A DNA stretch of 64,000 nt from Campylobacter ureolyticus (GTDB lineage: Bacteria > Campylobacterota > Campylobacteria > Campylobacterales > Campylobacteraceae): assembly GCF_013372225.1 (NCBI RefSeq), contig NZ_CP053832.1, positions 1,302,001-1,366,000 on the forward strand, in the 5' to 3' direction. A program made the position numbers and the translations under genes. Positions within the stretch are counted from its first letter, which is position 1. Each line of letters starts with the position of its first letter. This document shows positions 17,707 through 26,577 of the stretch, piece after piece. The notes under the pieces are model-generated. The model saw nothing but the letters and a program-made list of their open reading frames with translations, ran no database searches and had not been told where the DNA came from.

Positions 17707-19650
17707 TAAACTCTCAGCCAGCGCTAAAACTTCAAAATACTCATTTTCCATATTTGTTAAATTTCCCTTTTTTTCTTCTAGTTCTTCAAAAAGAGATTGA
17801 ATCCCTACTTCTTTATAAATTTCAGGTGTTGAAAGTGCGTGATTTAGCTCTTTTATACGGTTTTCAAGTCTTTCTATTTCAGCTGGATACTCATTTAAAA
17901 TTTTATTTTGCTTAAAGCTTAATTTTGTTTGAGTTTTTGGCTGTAAGCTTTTTTGAGCTTGTTGCTCATTTGATTTTTCTTTGGCATCTTTTTCTATTTC
18001 ATCAAGCTCTTCGATCTCATCTTCAAGTTCTAAATACTCACTATATGGCATATACGTTTGATTAATATTTCCGCTATTTTCAAAAATCCAAAGCTTATTT
18101 GTAACTTTATCTACAAAATATCTATCATGACTTACGATTATAACAGCACCTTCAAAACTCATTAAATACTCTTCTAAGATATTAATCGTAGCAATGTCAA
18201 GGTCATTTGTAGGTTCATCTAAAATTAAGCAATCATACTCTTTTGTAAAAAGTAAAGCCAAAGCTACTCTATTTTTTTCGCCACCACTTAAAGAGCCAAC
18301 CTTTTGAGTTAAAAACTCTTTTGGGAAAAGAAAGTTTTTTAAATAGCCATATACATGCATATATCTACCTCTAACCCAAACATGGTCCCCACCATTTGGA
18401 CAAAAAACTTCTATTAAGCTATCATCGTCGTTAATGCCTTCTCTCATTTGATCGAAATATCCGATTTTTAATTCACCTTTTTTTATAACTCCACTATCTG
18501 GTGAAATTCTACCCAAAAATGTTTTTAAAAGTGTGCTTTTTCCACTTCCGTTTTTTCCTACTATTCCAATCCTCTCACCTTGCAAAACTCTTGTATTAAA
18601 ATTTTTAAAAAGTGTTTTTCCACCTAATGCTTTTGTTAAATTTACACACTCAAAAAGCATTTTTTTTCTATTTTGCCCAAGTCCGCCGTGATTAAAACTA
18701 ACATTTGCTCTTTCTAACTCAAGTTTTACTTTTCGTATAATTCCAGGATTTTTCTTTGCAGCTTCTCGCATTTGAATAACGCGTTGTTTTCTTCCTTCAT
18801 CTCTTTTAAGCCTAGCTTTTACTCCGCGCCTAAGCCACTCTTCTTCACTTTTTAAAGTTTTTATTAAAGTTTCGTAGCTTTTTTGCATAGAAGCTAACAT
18901 TTCTTGTTTTTTAATTAAATAATTTTCATATCCACCATCAAAACTTTGAATTTCGCCATCTTCTATTTCTATACAACGATTAGCAAGGCGTTCTATAAAA
19001 TATCTATCATGACTTATAAATACTATTGTTTGGTTACTAGAAATAATCATTTCCTCTAAAAATTTAACCATATAAACATCAAGATGGTTTGTTGGCTCGT
19101 CCAGTAAAAGCACATCAGGTTTTTTTAGTATTAGTCCGCCAAGTGCGACACGCCTTATCTCACCACCACTTAAAGTTGAAATAGCTCTATCTTTAAACTC
19201 ATCAAGTTCGAAATGCTCAATTACACGAGTTATTTTATTTTCTATATTCCACGCATCGTGTGTATCTATAAATTTGCTAAGTTCGTTTTGCTTTTGTATT
19301 AAGTCTTTATTTTGAGGATCATTAGAAAGCGAATTTAAAGTTTTTGTATATTCATCAAGTGCACTATATATCTCTTTAAGTTCTGATCTTATGGCTTGTT
19401 CGACTGTAAAATGAGACTTGAAATTTGGAGCTTGTTCAAGATATTGCACATTTATACCATTTTGCGTAACAACTCTTCCCTCATCAGGTGTATAAATTCC
19501 AGCAATTATTTTCATAAGAGTTGATTTTCCACCACCATTTTTTCCAATAATGGCAATTCTTTCTTTATCGTTTATAGTTAAATTTGCATTATTTAAAATA
19601 CTTTTTGTACCAAATTTCTTTTTTACATCTATTAAATCAACAAGTGCCAA
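17698..19650 (-). CDS. uup: ABC-F family ATPase (Uup-like)
   Basis: The 650-residue soluble protein has two ABC domains and no membrane segments. Walker A boxes are GKNGGGKST (about 36-44) and GKNGSGKST, signature motifs are LSGGE in each half, and Walker B strings are LLLDEPTNHLD and LILDEPTNDLD. An arginine/lysine-rich inter-domain linker and a C-terminal coiled-coil of about 80 residues (ILNEYPAEIERLENRIKELN) point to Uup among the ABC-F proteins, which act on ribosomes. The start is TTG at 19650 with AAGGA upstream. It is downstream of the phosphate operon but separated by a 70-nt gap. Confidence 0.85.
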   Translation of the reverse strand: MALVDLIDVKKKFGTKSILNNANLTINDKERIAIIGKNGGGKSTLMKIIAGIYTPDEGRVVTQNGINVQYLEQAPNFKSHFTVEQAIRSELKEIYSALDEYTKTLNSLSNDPQNKDLIQKQNELSKFIDTHDAWNIENKITRVIEHFELDEFKDRAISTLSGGEIRRVALGGLILKKPDVLLLDEPTNHLDVYMVKFLEEMIISSNQTIVFISHDRYFIERLANRCIEIEDGEIQSFDGGYENYLIKKQEMLASMQKSYETLIKTLKSEEEWLRRGVKARLKRDEGRKQRVIQMREAAKKNPGIIRKVKLELERANVSFNHGGLGQNRKKMLFECVNLTKALGGKTLFKNFNTRVLQGERIGIVGKNGSGKSTLLKTFLGRISPDSGVIKKGELKIGYFDQMREGINDDDSLIEVFCPNGGDHVWVRGRYMHVYGYLKNFLFPKEFLTQKVGSLSGGEKNRVALALLFTKEYDCLILDEPTNDLDIATINILEEYLMSFEGAVIIVSHDRYFVDKVTNKLWIFENSGNINQTYMPYSEYLELEDEIEELDEIEKDAKEKSNEQQAQKSLQPKTQTKLSFKQNKILNEYPAEIERLENRIKELNHALSTPEIYKEVGIQSLFEELEEKKGNLTNMENEYFEVLALAESLKS

Positions 19651-19720
19651 TAAATTTCCTTATAATAAATTTTATTATTCTATATCAAATAAGTTAAATT
19701 TATAATAAAATAGCTTGATT

Positions 19721-20542
19721 TTAGTCAAAATAGCTTAATTTATCATCTTTTGGATTGTAGTTTTGTTTTGCAAATTTAATAAATTTCTCAATATTTTCTT
19801 TTTTTGAACTATCTTTTCTATATATAAAGTAACTATAATTTTGCAAAGGGTAATTATCATCTTTTGGATGAGAAATTGTGCCTTTATATTGCAAATAAGC
19901 CGAGTTTAAATTTCGCGTGTAGTAGTAGCTTGCATATCCGATAGAATAAGGAGTTTGTTTTATAAAAAAAGCTATTTCTTTATTTCCCTTTTTTCCAATT
20001 CCTAGTTTGAAATTTACAAACTCACTGTTTTTTAAATTCCAAAAATCACTATTGTTTTTTAAAAAAGATGATAGTGTAAATGTAGTGCCAGATCCATCAT
20101 ATCTATGAAAAAAGATTATTTTTTCATTTGGTAGATTTAAATTTGGATTTAAAAGAGTTATCTCTTTATCATTCCAAAACTTAATTTTTCCTATAAAAAT
20201 TTTAGATATCAAATTTGGAGTTAAAACTAAATTTGAAATATTTGGCAAATTGTAACTTATGGAAATTGGACTTTTTATAAATGGTATAAACTCTAAACTA
20301 TCATCTTTTAAAGCTATATCAACTATTGCAAAATCAGCTTTATTAAGCAAAACTTGTTTTATTCCACCGCTTGATCCAATTGGAAAATATGAAATTTCAT
20401 TTTTAGTTTTTAATTTATATAAATTTGAAAGTTCAACCACTTTATCGCCTGCAAAGGTTGCACCATATCCTTTAAGCTCATAAGCATTTAATAAATTTAT
20501 GCATAAAAATATAAAACTAAATTTCACTATTTTTTGCAGCAT
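19721..20542 (-). CDS. Second, short PstS-like phosphate-binding protein
   Basis: The 273-residue exported protein (signal peptide ending about CINLLNA) begins its mature part YELKGYGATFAGDKV and has SSGGIKQVLLNKADFAIVD and YDGSGTTFTLSSFL. These are the phosphate-binding loops of PstS: GATF, SSGG and SGTT. It is about 70 residues shorter than the PstS encoded 3 kb upstream and clearly diverged from it. ATG at 20542 is preferred because AAGGA lies five bases ahead; it overlaps the end of the nucleotidyltransferase gene. It is the last gene of the pst operon. It may be a second receptor for PstCAB or a dedicated sensor; nothing in the sequence decides this. Confidence 0.8.
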   Translation of the reverse strand: MLQKIVKFSFIFLCINLLNAYELKGYGATFAGDKVVELSNLYKLKTKNEISYFPIGSSGGIKQVLLNKADFAIVDIALKDDSLEFIPFIKSPISISYNLPNISNLVLTPNLISKIFIGKIKFWNDKEITLLNPNLNLPNEKIIFFHRYDGSGTTFTLSSFLKNNSDFWNLKNSEFVNFKLGIGKKGNKEIAFFIKQTPYSIGYASYYYTRNLNSAYLQYKGTISHPKDDNYPLQNYSYFIYRKDSSKKENIEKFIKFAKQNYNPKDDKLSYFD

Positions 20543-20996
20543 TGCTATCCTTAATTCCAAAAAATTTTATAAAAATAATTTTAACTTTTTGCATAATTTT
20601 ATCAAACCAACTCTTTTTTTGAAGTAAAATCGAAATATTTATCCCATCTTTTTTTGTATAAATTCTACTAGCTCCATCAAAAACAGAAGTATAAAACTCA
20701 TCTTCATCTAAAAGTTTTTCTTCAACTAAATCTTTCGTATCTATAAAAAGATCTATATCAATGCCATATTTTTCTCCTAGCTTATTTAACTCATTTCTTA
20801 AATTTACAATATCTTCATGAAAATCTTTTTTTATCTTTTTTTTAATTACAAAAAGATCTATATCGCTACTTGGCTTTGGAGTTCCTTTGGCATAGCTTCC
20901 AAAAATCCAAATTTCTCTTGGGTTTAAAGATTTTAATTTTTTAATTAACTTATCTTGAATACCCTTTGGCAAATGAGTATTATCCAAATTTTCCAC
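20517..20996 (-). CDS. MNT-type nucleotidyltransferase domain protein in the pst operon
   Basis: The 159 residues contain the minimal nucleotidyltransferase signature [20 protein letters not shown] (GSY/S…T at 33-39, Asp45 and Asp47). A third acidic strand, [12 protein letters not shown], supplies the possible third carboxylate. Such proteins (DNA-polymerase-beta-like fold) usually pair with a HEPN protein as toxin-antitoxin modules; no HEPN gene is adjacent. Here it is wedged between pstB (17-nt overlap) and the second PstS gene (26-nt overlap), so it is translated with the phosphate transporter. What it nucleotidylates is unknown. Confidence 0.8.
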   Translation of the reverse strand: MENLDNTHLPKGIQDKLIKKLKSLNPREIWIFGSYAKGTPKPSSDIDLFVIKKKIKKDFHEDIVNLRNELNKLGEKYGIDIDLFIDTKDLVEEKLLDEDEFYTSVFDGASRIYTKKDGINISILLQKKSWFDKIMQKVKIIFIKFFGIKDSNAAKNSEI

Positions 20997-21765
20997 CTAC
21001 ATACTCTTGTAAAAGTTTTTCTCTTGGGTTTTTAAATATTTGCTCAGTTTTGCCAAATTCTATTAAATCTCCTAAATACATAAATGCTGTATAATCACTA
21101 ACTCTTAGAGCTTGTTGCATGTTGTGAGTTACAATGACAATTGTGTAGTTTTCTTTTAGTCTATGTATAAGCTCTTCAATAGCTATTGTGGAAATTGGAT
21201 CAAGTGCTGAAGTTGGCTCATCAAAAAGCAAAATATCAGGGCTTACTGCAATGGCTCTTGCTATACAAAGTCTTTGTCTTTGGCCTCCTGAAAGTCCTGC
21301 GGCATCATCATTTAATCTATCCTTTACCTCATCCCAGATATTTGCACCTTTTAAGGCACTTTCAGTAATTTGCGATAATGTTTTTTTATCTTTTATACCT
21401 TGAAGCTTTAAGCCATATTCAACATTATCTTTTATACTCATTGGAAAGGCAGTAGGTTGCTGAAAAATCATACCGATTTTTATTCTTAAATTTATTAAAT
21501 CAATATTGCTACTTAAAATATTTTCACCACAAAAAGAAATTTCACCTTCGTAGCGATTTCCTGGATAAAGATCGTGAATTCTGTTAATTGACCTTAAAAG
21601 AGTTGATTTACCACATCCTGATGGCCCTATCAAAGCAGTTACTTTTTTATCAGCCACTGGCATGTTGATTTTATTTAAATTTGGTTTATTGCTTCCTTGA
21701 TACCAAAATGAGAAATCTTTTATGCTTAAAGCAAGATTTTCTTTAACTTCTGTTATTGTTGCCAT
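20980..21765 (-). CDS. pstB: Phosphate ABC transporter ATP-binding protein PstB
   Basis: This 261-residue ABC ATPase shows Walker [10 protein letters not shown] (about 47-55), the PstB-specific segment [20 protein letters not shown], signature LSGGQRQR, Walker [14 protein letters not shown] and switch histidine VTHNMQQA. It powers phosphate import through PstCA. The N-terminal 15 residues precede the ABC domain as in other homologues. It follows pstA after 4 nt and is overlapped by the nucleotidyltransferase gene. Confidence 0.97.
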   Translation of the reverse strand: MATITEVKENLALSIKDFSFWYQGSNKPNLNKINMPVADKKVTALIGPSGCGKSTLLRSINRIHDLYPGNRYEGEISFCGENILSSNIDLINLRIKIGMIFQQPTAFPMSIKDNVEYGLKLQGIKDKKTLSQITESALKGANIWDEVKDRLNDDAAGLSGGQRQRLCIARAIAVSPDILLFDEPTSALDPISTIAIEELIHRLKENYTIVIVTHNMQQALRVSDYTAFMYLGDLIEFGKTEQIFKNPREKLLQEYVGGKFG

Positions 21766-21769
21766 AAAT

Positions 21770-22630
21770 TTATCCTTTATTTTTCTTTGTTTTTATTAAC
21801 ATTCTACCGATTATATTTACACCTAAAACTACAACCGCTAACAAAAATGCTCCCGCCCATGCAACTGAATTTAAGTCCGCATCAGGACTTTGAGTAAATT
21901 CATAAATTGTATTTGTTAAGCTTGGCATTGGAGCAAATGGATTTAAAGTTAAAAAATCCCATGCACCTGAAGTAAATAAAAGCGGTGCAGTTTCACCTGA
22001 AACTCTTGCCACAGCTAAAACAACCCCAGTTAAAATGCCATTTTTTGCCGCACGAAATACAATTTGCATTGTAACTTTATATTTTGGTGCACCCAAAGCA
22101 AACGCCGCTTCTCTTAAGCTTTGTGGAACCAAAGTTAGCATATCATCGGTTGTTTTTAATATAACCGGTATCATCATAACAGCCAAAGCTAAAGCTCCAG
22201 CAAATCCATTATAAGAACCAAATGGTGATACCACAATAGCATAAATAAATGCACCAATTACAATTGATGGCGTACTCATCATAATATCGCTCATATTTCT
22301 TATAAAGTTTGATTTTCTATCATTAGCTCCGCCATATTCACTTAGATATGTTCCAGCCATTAATCCGATTGGAATTCCTATAACTGAGGCAATTCCTACT
22401 AAAATAGTATGTCCGATAAGAGCATTTCTAAGTCCGCCAAAAACAGTATCATCTATAAAAATAGAGCTACTAAATCCAGCTATTCCCTTAACTATCAAAG
22501 TCACCATTATCCACACTAAAAAAAACAATCCCAAAACTGCAAAGAAAATAGAAACATAATTTACTATTTTATTAGTTCTTACTCTTTTTGCAGCGGCTTT
22601 TTCTCTTATAGCTTTAAATTTATCACTCAT
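21770..22630 (-). CDS. pstA: Phosphate ABC transporter permease PstA
   Basis: The 286 residues form six membrane helices. The permease EAA-like loop is [31 protein letters not shown], and the PstA features [17 protein letters not shown] and [13 protein letters not shown]-type segment ([13 protein letters not shown]) are present. It forms the phosphate channel with PstC. Its start overlaps the pstC stop (ATGA). Confidence 0.97.
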   Translation of the reverse strand: MSDKFKAIREKAAAKRVRTNKIVNYVSIFFAVLGLFFLVWIMVTLIVKGIAGFSSSIFIDDTVFGGLRNALIGHTILVGIASVIGIPIGLMAGTYLSEYGGANDRKSNFIRNMSDIMMSTPSIVIGAFIYAIVVSPFGSYNGFAGALALAVMMIPVILKTTDDMLTLVPQSLREAAFALGAPKYKVTMQIVFRAAKNGILTGVVLAVARVSGETAPLLFTSGAWDFLTLNPFAPMPSLTNTIYEFTQSPDADLNSVAWAGAFLLAVVVLGVNIIGRMLIKTKKNKG

Positions 22631-23508
22631 TTTATTACCCTTTTCTTTCTAAGTAGCGCAAACTTTGCAACTGCAATCGTAATAAAGCTAATAACAAATA
22701 AAATAAGCGCTAAATAATACATCGAACTTTCATAAACTCTCATTCCCATTGCCTCGCCAAATTGTAAAGCAAGTGTTACTGGGATACTTGTTGCTGGATC
22801 TGAAATATTACTAGGAATAACAGAAATTCCACCAAGCAAAAACGCAACAGCCATAGTCTCACCAAACGCTCTACCTAAAGCTAAAATAATTGAACCAATA
22901 ATTCCTGCTTTTGCATATGGAAAAATAACATTTTTTATAACATCGAATTTAGTAGCACCTAAGGCATAAGCTGATTCTTTTAAAATGGCTGGAGTTGTCT
23001 CCATACTATCTCTTGTAACTGAGGCAATAAATGGCAAAATCATAATCGATAAAACAAGTCCACCAGTTAAAAGTCCAAGTCCAGTTCCTCCAAAAAGCTT
23101 TTGAACAAAAGGAACAAAATATAAAAAGCCCCACATTCCATAGACAATAGATGGAATTGCAGCTAGTAATTCAATATTTACACTAAAAAAAGTCCTAACT
23201 TTAAATGGAGCAATTTCTGTTAAAAATATAGCTATACCGATAGCAACAGGCGTAGCTAAAAGCATAGCTATAAATGTTGAAACTATCGTTCCAAATATAG
23301 CAGCTGCACCACCAAGACGCTTATTTGCCACATCCCAAGTAGAATCAAACAAAAACCCTAACCCAAATTCATTTATAGCAGGAAGTGCCCTATAAAAAAG
23401 TGTTAGAAAAATAATAAGCAAAATAATTAAAACCAAAATTGAAGACATTTTTGCAAAAAATGAGAATATTTTTTCATTTTTTAAAGCATGGCGCTGAAAA
23501 CCTGTCAT
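22627..23508 (-). CDS. pstC: Phosphate ABC transporter permease PstC
   Basis: The 293 residues have six membrane helices. The family loop is LKESAYALGATKFDVIKNVIFPYAKAGIIGS, followed by GRAFGETMAVAFLLGG. The large periplasmic loop between helices 1 and 2 (ALPAINEFGLGFLFDSTWD) is typical of PstC. It is preceded by a stable hairpin that separates it from pstS, which probably sets a lower level of permease than of binding protein. Confidence 0.97.
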   Translation of the reverse strand: MTGFQRHALKNEKIFSFFAKMSSILVLIILLIIFLTLFYRALPAINEFGLGFLFDSTWDVANKRLGGAAAIFGTIVSTFIAMLLATPVAIGIAIFLTEIAPFKVRTFFSVNIELLAAIPSIVYGMWGFLYFVPFVQKLFGGTGLGLLTGGLVLSIMILPFIASVTRDSMETTPAILKESAYALGATKFDVIKNVIFPYAKAGIIGSIILALGRAFGETMAVAFLLGGISVIPSNISDPATSIPVTLALQFGEAMGMRVYESSMYYLALILFVISFITIAVAKFALLRKKRVIK

Positions 23509-23532
23509 TATAAACCTTTTTGTAAGTTATAG

Positions 23533-23556
23533 CTCTCTGCAAGAATTAGCAGAGAG
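23533..23556 (-). promoter_or_regulatory. Intercistronic hairpin between pstS and pstC
   Basis: A perfect 8-bp stem, CTCTCTGC/GCAGAGAG, encloses an 8-nt loop. On the transcribed (minus) strand it is preceded by an A-run and lacks a downstream U-run, so it is more likely an mRNA-processing or stabilising hairpin than a full terminator. On the plus strand it would look like a terminator (TTTTTT follows), but no plus-strand gene needs one. Confidence 0.6.
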
Positions 23557-23565
23557 TTTTTTAAT

Positions 23566-24594
23566 TTAGTTGTTGTTTGGTTGAATGTCGTATTTTTTCC
23601 AATACTCTTCAATCATCTTAACAGTATCATCAGGAAGTGGTAAATATCCTAAATCAGCAGCTGCTTTTTTAGCTTTTTGACTTGTAAATGCCCATTTAAA
23701 AAATTTAGTTACTTTTTTACCATCTTCAGCGTTATCACTTGGTAAAACGATAAATGTTGCTGCAACGATCGGATATGATTTCTCACCAGCACTATATGCT
23801 AAAACATCATAAAAATGCTCATCAATGCTAAAATTTGAATTTAATGCAGCACGATCAAAGTTTTCTTTTGTTGGCTCAGCCCAATCACCATTTTTTGTTT
23901 TTAGAGTTGCTGCAGCTAAGTTTTCTTGAACTTTATAAGCGTATTCAATATATCCAATTGAGTTTGAAGTTTGCTTTATTGTTTTTGCTACAAGAGGATT
24001 TCCTTGAGCTGGAGTTACTTTTGCGCCCCAATTAATTGTTTTTGCAGCACCATAATTTTTAGCCCAGTCTTCATCTGCTCTTGCTAAATAACTTGTAAAG
24101 TTAAATGTTGTTCCACTTGATTCACTTCTTACAACTGGAACGATGTCTGCAGCAGGAAGTTTTAAATTTGGATTAAGCTCTTTTAGGTATGCATCATCCC
24201 ATTTTGTGATTTTTCCACTAAATATTCCTGCAACTGCTTTGCCATCAAGCTTTAATTCATGATCTTTTACACCATTTATGTTATAAGCTAAAACAACACT
24301 TCCTGTAACTCCTGGAAATTGTAAAAGTTTTTTCTCTTTTAACTCCTCTTTTGTTAAAGCTGCATCAGTTCCACCGAAATTTCCATTTCTATCAGTTATA
24401 GCACTTACTCCTTTTCCGCTTCCACCACCGCTATAAGTTACTTGATTTTTAGTATCTTTGTAATATAACTTTGCCCACTCTTTATAAACGGGCATTGGAA
24501 AAGTTGCACCTTGACCTGAAATTTTGTCATTTGCACTCAAATTTGAAAAAACAAATGCCGAAGCGACTGCTAAAATAGCTAATTTTTTTACCAT
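23566..24594 (-). CDS. pstS: Phosphate ABC transporter substrate-binding protein PstS
   Basis: The 342-residue exported protein has signal peptide MVKKLAILAVASAFVFSNLSA and mature start NDKISGQGATFPMPVYKEWAK. Phosphate-binding loops are GATFPMPVY, SGGGSGKGVSAI and RSESSGTTFNFT. It is full-length for the family and captures phosphate in the periplasm for PstCAB. The leader carries a Pho-box-like element and a TACAAT -10, so phosphate-starvation control is likely. It is the first gene of the operon and is separated from pstC by a hairpin. Confidence 0.97.
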   Translation of the reverse strand: MVKKLAILAVASAFVFSNLSANDKISGQGATFPMPVYKEWAKLYYKDTKNQVTYSGGGSGKGVSAITDRNGNFGGTDAALTKEELKEKKLLQFPGVTGSVVLAYNINGVKDHELKLDGKAVAGIFSGKITKWDDAYLKELNPNLKLPAADIVPVVRSESSGTTFNFTSYLARADEDWAKNYGAAKTINWGAKVTPAQGNPLVAKTIKQTSNSIGYIEYAYKVQENLAAATLKTKNGDWAEPTKENFDRAALNSNFSIDEHFYDVLAYSAGEKSYPIVAATFIVLPSDNAEDGKKVTKFFKWAFTSQKAKKAAADLGYLPLPDDTVKMIEEYWKKYDIQPNNN

Positions 24595-24623
24595 TTTTTA
24601 TCCTTTTTCTAAAATTTGAAGCA

Positions 24624-24629
24624 ATTGTA
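24624..24629 (-). promoter_or_regulatory. Candidate -10 box (TACAAT) of the pst operon
   Basis: The minus strand reads CTTACAATTGC, 30 nt upstream of the pstS start. It is separated by 10 bp from the Pho-box-like element, which would occupy the -35 region, as in activator-dependent phosphate promoters. Confidence 0.45.
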
Positions 24630-24639
24630 AGAAAACTTT

Positions 24640-24655
24640 ATAACTTTTTGGAAAC
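24640..24655 (-). promoter_or_regulatory. Candidate PhosR (Pho) box upstream of pstS
   Basis: The minus strand reads GTTTCCAAAAAGTTAT. The PhosR box described for C. jejuni is, as I recall, GTTTC-N-AAAA-N-GTTTC; 12 of its 14 fixed bases match. On the plus strand the same region shows AACTTTT repeated at an 11-bp spacing (24642 and 24653), with a weaker copy at 24634. Its place in the -35 region of pstS fits an activator site. The divergent MFS-regulator genes could be served too. Confidence 0.5.
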
Positions 24656-24712
24656 TTTTATAAAGCAGATAAAATTTAGACTAAACTCATAAAATTTAGC
24701 TATACTTTCACT

Positions 24713-25924
24713 ATGAATAAACTTAAGCCACTTGCCTCTTTTAAATTTAAAAACTTTAAAATTTATTGGATTGGGATGAATGTCTCACTAATTGGCTCTT
24801 GGATGCAAAGTATCGCTCAACCTTGGCTAGCCCTTAGTATTACAAATAATGCATTTTTGGTAAGTTTGGTTGCCGTGGCTCAGTTTTTACCGCCACTTTT
24901 TTTAACTCTAATCTCAGGAGCTTTGGTTGATAAATTCGATACAAGAAAGCTACTTTTTATCTCTCAAACAGGACTTATGATAGTAGCTATTTTATTTACT
25001 TTAATAATGACAATGTTTGAAATTTCATTTTTAATGATAATGGTGCTTTCTTTTTTAAATGGAATATTTTTAAGTATTGATGCTCCAGCTAGACAAAGTT
25101 TTGTTTATGAGATAATAGAAGATGATAAATTTATACCAAACGCAGTTGCCCTAAACTCAATGAGTTTTAATGTGGCAAGAATTTTAGGGCCAGGACTTGC
25201 CGGACTTGTAATAGCTAGTTTTGGTATAGAGTATTGTTTTTTAATAAACTCAGTTAGCTTTGCGGCTATTATAGTAAGTCTATTTTTTATAAAAAATAGG
25301 AGAATTTTATCAAAAAACAGATCTAAAAATATGCTTTATTCTATAAGAGATGGACTAATTTATGCTAAAAATAATCATATCATATCAAGCATGTTATATT
25401 TACTTTTGATAATGGCTCTATTTTTACCACATTACAATGTAACGATTTCTGCATTGGCAAAATTTGAACTTAATGGAAATGAGAAGACATTTGGATATTT
25501 AATGAGTTTTTTAGGGATTGGTTCATTTTTGGGTGCACTTTTTATAGCAAGTTTTGGAAAACTTAATTTTAAAATGATTTTTGCTGCCCCAATATTAGCT
25601 TCTGTTTTCTTAATCTTAACAGGATTTAGTTCAAATTTTTATATAAGTGGGCTGTTTCTTTTAATGACAGGATTTTTCTTTGTTGTTGCAAGTTCTAGTA
25701 TAAACTCAACCATTCAGCTAAAAACTAAAAATGAATATAGAGGAAGAGTTATGAGTATTTATTCACTGTTTTTTCAAGGAAGCATACCATTTGGTGCAAT
25801 TTATAGCGGTGTTTTGGTTGATGTCTTTAAGCCAAGATATGGAATTTTAATGTGTGCTTTAAGTGCAGTAATTTGCATAATTTTACTTGTTAGATTCAAA
25901 AAGGTTTTGTTTTGGAAAGTTTAA
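24713..25924 (+). CDS. MFS transporter (EntS/DUF894-type exporter family)
   Basis: The 403 residues contain about 12 membrane helices. It begins KFKNFKIYWIGMNVSLIGSWMQSIAQPWL, the start typical of EntS-like major facilitator exporters. The loop motif GALVDKFDTRKLL follows helix 2, and IDAPARQSFVYEII is the usual 'PAR' segment after helix 4. Substrate is unknown. No ribosome-binding site is visible, and a TATACT box lies only 6 nt before the ATG, so the message may be leaderless or start from a weaker upstream box. It is co-transcribed with the response regulator, whose start lies inside its last codons. Confidence 0.85.
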   Translation: MNKLKPLASFKFKNFKIYWIGMNVSLIGSWMQSIAQPWLALSITNNAFLVSLVAVAQFLPPLFLTLISGALVDKFDTRKLLFISQTGLMIVAILFTLIMTMFEISFLMIMVLSFLNGIFLSIDAPARQSFVYEIIEDDKFIPNAVALNSMSFNVARILGPGLAGLVIASFGIEYCFLINSVSFAAIIVSLFFIKNRRILSKNRSKNMLYSIRDGLIYAKNNHIISSMLYLLLIMALFLPHYNVTISALAKFELNGNEKTFGYLMSFLGIGSFLGALFIASFGKLNFKMIFAAPILASVFLILTGFSSNFYISGLFLLMTGFFFVVASSSINSTIQLKTKNEYRGRVMSIYSLFFQGSIPFGAIYSGVLVDVFKPRYGILMCALSAVICIILLVRFKKVLFWKV

Positions 25925-26577
25925 TTGTAGTAATTGATGATGAAGAGGATATGCTAGATCTTCTTGAGTTTAATCTTACAAAAGCAGGCTATGAAGTGCT
26001 TGGTTTTTTAAACACTTCTAAAATTGAGCAACTTTTAAATGAAGAAAATGTTGATTTGCTAATAGTAGATAGAAACTTACCGGGTGTTGAGGGAAGTGAG
26101 TTTATTAAGAATTTAAGACTTAAAGGATACAATAATTCAGTAATTTTTTTAAGTGCTAAAACTTCTATGAATGAGCAGCTTGAGGGTTTTGAAGCAGGAG
26201 GCGATGACTATATAACAAAGCCTTTTGAAATGGATAATCTACTTGCAAGAATCAAAGCTGTCTTAAAAAGAACAAAGAAAAAAGCAGATATTTATAAATT
26301 TAAAGATATTTTTATAAATTTAACAAATGCTGAAGTTTTAATTGGTAACACAAATATTGAGTTAACTAAATTAGAGACAAATTTACTTGTTGAGTTTATA
26401 AAAAATAAAAATATTTTACTCACAAGAGACTATCTTTTAAGTGTTATTTGGAATGATGAAAACTCAAGCGAAAAAACAGTAAATATTGCTATAAAAAGAC
26501 TTCGTGAAAAAATTGATCCAACAAGAGAAAAAAAATATATAAAATCAATTAGAGGCGAAGGATATATGCTTTGTTAA
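25912..26577 (+). CDS. OmpR/PhoB-type response regulator (PhosR-like)
   Basis: The 221 residues have a receiver domain with the acidic pair DDEED (9-13), phosphoacceptor Asp53 in LLIVDRNLPG and Lys103 in YITKPFE. A winged-helix DNA-binding domain follows (LTKLETNLLVEF…SEKTVNIAIKRLREKID…IRGEGYML). The start is TTG at 25912 with AAGG seven bases upstream; it overlaps the MFS gene. It lies beside the pst operon and ahead of a histidine kinase, so it is a good candidate for the phosphate regulator PhosR of Campylobacter. This is inferred from position and the Pho-box-like site, not from direct homology. Confidence 0.88.
   Translation: MESLIVVIDDEEDMLDLLEFNLTKAGYEVLGFLNTSKIEQLLNEENVDLLIVDRNLPGVEGSEFIKNLRLKGYNNSVIFLSAKTSMNEQLEGFEAGGDDYITKPFEMDNLLARIKAVLKRTKKKADIYKFKDIFINLTNAEVLIGNTNIELTKLETNLLVEFIKNKNILLTRDYLLSVIWNDENSSEKTVNIAIKRLREKIDPTREKKYIKSIRGEGYMLC

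Noticed and set aside
20517-20996. HEPN/MNT toxin-antitoxin system
   Set aside because: Only the nucleotidyltransferase half is present; the flanking genes are pstB and a PstS-like gene, neither of which is HEPN-like.
24640-24660. CRISPR-like or tandem repeat at the AACTTTT copies upstream of pstS
   Set aside because: Only two to three short copies are present; they fit a regulator site better than a repeat array. No CRISPR array or cas gene was found in the window.
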